This document shows positions 4,844 to 5,356 of a stretch of 5,356 nt of DNA, piece by piece (position 1 is the first letter of the stretch; every line of letters begins with the position of its first letter). The position numbers and the translations under genes are program-made. The stretch is taken from the NCBI GenBank assembly GCA_013154135.1, contig JAADDB010000109.1, positions 1 through 5,356 of the forward strand, written 5' to 3'. Below the pieces are notes generated by a model that was not told the origin of the DNA, did no database searches, and was given only the letters and a program-made list of their open reading frames with translations. Origin of the DNA: Chloroflexota bacterium. Its GTDB lineage: Bacteria > Chloroflexota > Anaerolineae > JAADDB01.

Positions 4844-5356
4844 TTATTCCCGGTTACATCGCGCCAGCGCGCGGGCCATGTTGGTCCGAGCCGCGGGGGA
4901 GCGTTTGAGCAGTTCTCGCAGGATGGCTTTCATCGCGTCCCGCTCGGTGGTCCCTGCCAGGGGACAATTAAAGGAGGTCTGGCGGGTGTCCAGGCCGAGG
5001 AGGCGGATGTAGCGACGGATGTCCGGTTCGGGCACGTCCGCCAGGGGACGGATGAGGGTGATCGCGCCGTCGAACAGAGTAAGGCGCAGGGCCGGCGCCT
5101 GGAACTTGCCCTGCTGGACCATGTTCATCAGCGCGGTGGTGAACATATCGTCCTGATGGTGCCCCAGCGCGATTTTGGGATACCCCAGCGCGTGGGCGGT
5201 CTGAAACAGGGTGCGGCGACGGTGCCAGGCGCAGCGGTGGCAGGAGACGGGCCAATCCTCTCCCGGCGGAATCTCCATCCGGGGAAAGGTGATGGGAATG
5301 CCCCACGCGTCCATGAGGGCTTGCAAGTGATCCCGGCGTTGGTCCGCGGCGGGGTC
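4844..5356 (-). CDS. TtcA-like tRNA 2-thiocytidine synthetase, 5' end outside window
   Basis: This is the C-terminal 170 residues of a PP-loop ATPase of the TtcA family. These enzymes adenylate and thiolate cytidine 32 of tRNA using a [4Fe-4S] cluster. Numbering from the window edge, the visible marks are CHRCAWHRRRTLF (39-51) with the CxxC pair, KIALGHHQDDMFTTALMNM (61-79), LIRPLADVPEPDIRRY (101-116), and a third cysteine in FNCPLAGTTERD (129-140), matching the three-cysteine cluster pattern. The N-terminal SGGKDS ATP loop is not seen because the frame stays open to 5356; a TTG at 5326 is not the start. The protein ends soon after the third cysteine region, as in short family members. TtuA/Ncs6-type thiolases are related, but the spacing of GHHxDD and IRPL favours TtcA. 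Confidence 0.85.
   Translation of the reverse strand, partial: DPAADQRRDHLQALMDAWGIPITFPRMEIPPGEDWPVSCHRCAWHRRRTLFQTAHALGYPKIALGHHQDDMFTTALMNMVQQGKFQAPALRLTLFDGAITLIRPLADVPEPDIRRYIRLLGLDTRQTSFNCPLAGTTERDAMKAILRELLKRSPAARTNMARALARCNRE

Overview
This window looks like ordinary chromosomal housekeeping DNA from a GC-rich bacterium. My best guess is Chloroflexota (Anaerolineae-like). That rests on GC-rich codon use, a bactofilin gene, dnaN located away from dnaA, a divergent Prs, and a G/C-rich hairpin repeat of a type I associate with those genomes. The lineage is an inference, not something the sequence proves. I see no mobile element, CRISPR array, rRNA or tRNA gene.

Layout: positions 1-208 hold G/C-rich hairpin repeats, then a weak promoter candidate. 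argH (209-1585, +) encodes argininosuccinate lyase, the last step of arginine synthesis. An 84-bp convergent gap with a hairpin (1614-1640) separates it from four minus-strand genes. Read in their own direction from the right edge, these are: a partial TtcA-like tRNA thiolase (4844-5356), prs (3546-4526, PRPP synthase), a bactofilin (3041-3478), and dnaN (1670-2839, DNA polymerase III sliding clamp).

prs has its own promoter candidate with a perfect TATAAT and a leader of about 185 nt. The bactofilin gene follows 67 bp after prs with no convincing promoter of its own, so the two are probably co-transcribed. A short hairpin with a T run lies after bactofilin. A good promoter (TTGCCC, 18 bp, TATACT) then starts dnaN as a separate unit. 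For both dnaN and prs, a strong Shine-Dalgarno sequence puts the start well inside the longest open frame: 19 codons in for dnaN and 17 codons in for prs.

The genes do not form one pathway: arginine synthesis, replication, cytoskeleton/envelope, nucleotide precursor supply and tRNA modification. I did not find a convincing undescribed system. The points most worth checking are two altered active-site motifs in Prs, a strong terminator-like hairpin that faces against the prs-bactofilin transcript, and the long structured prs leader with a possible 14-codon upstream reading frame.
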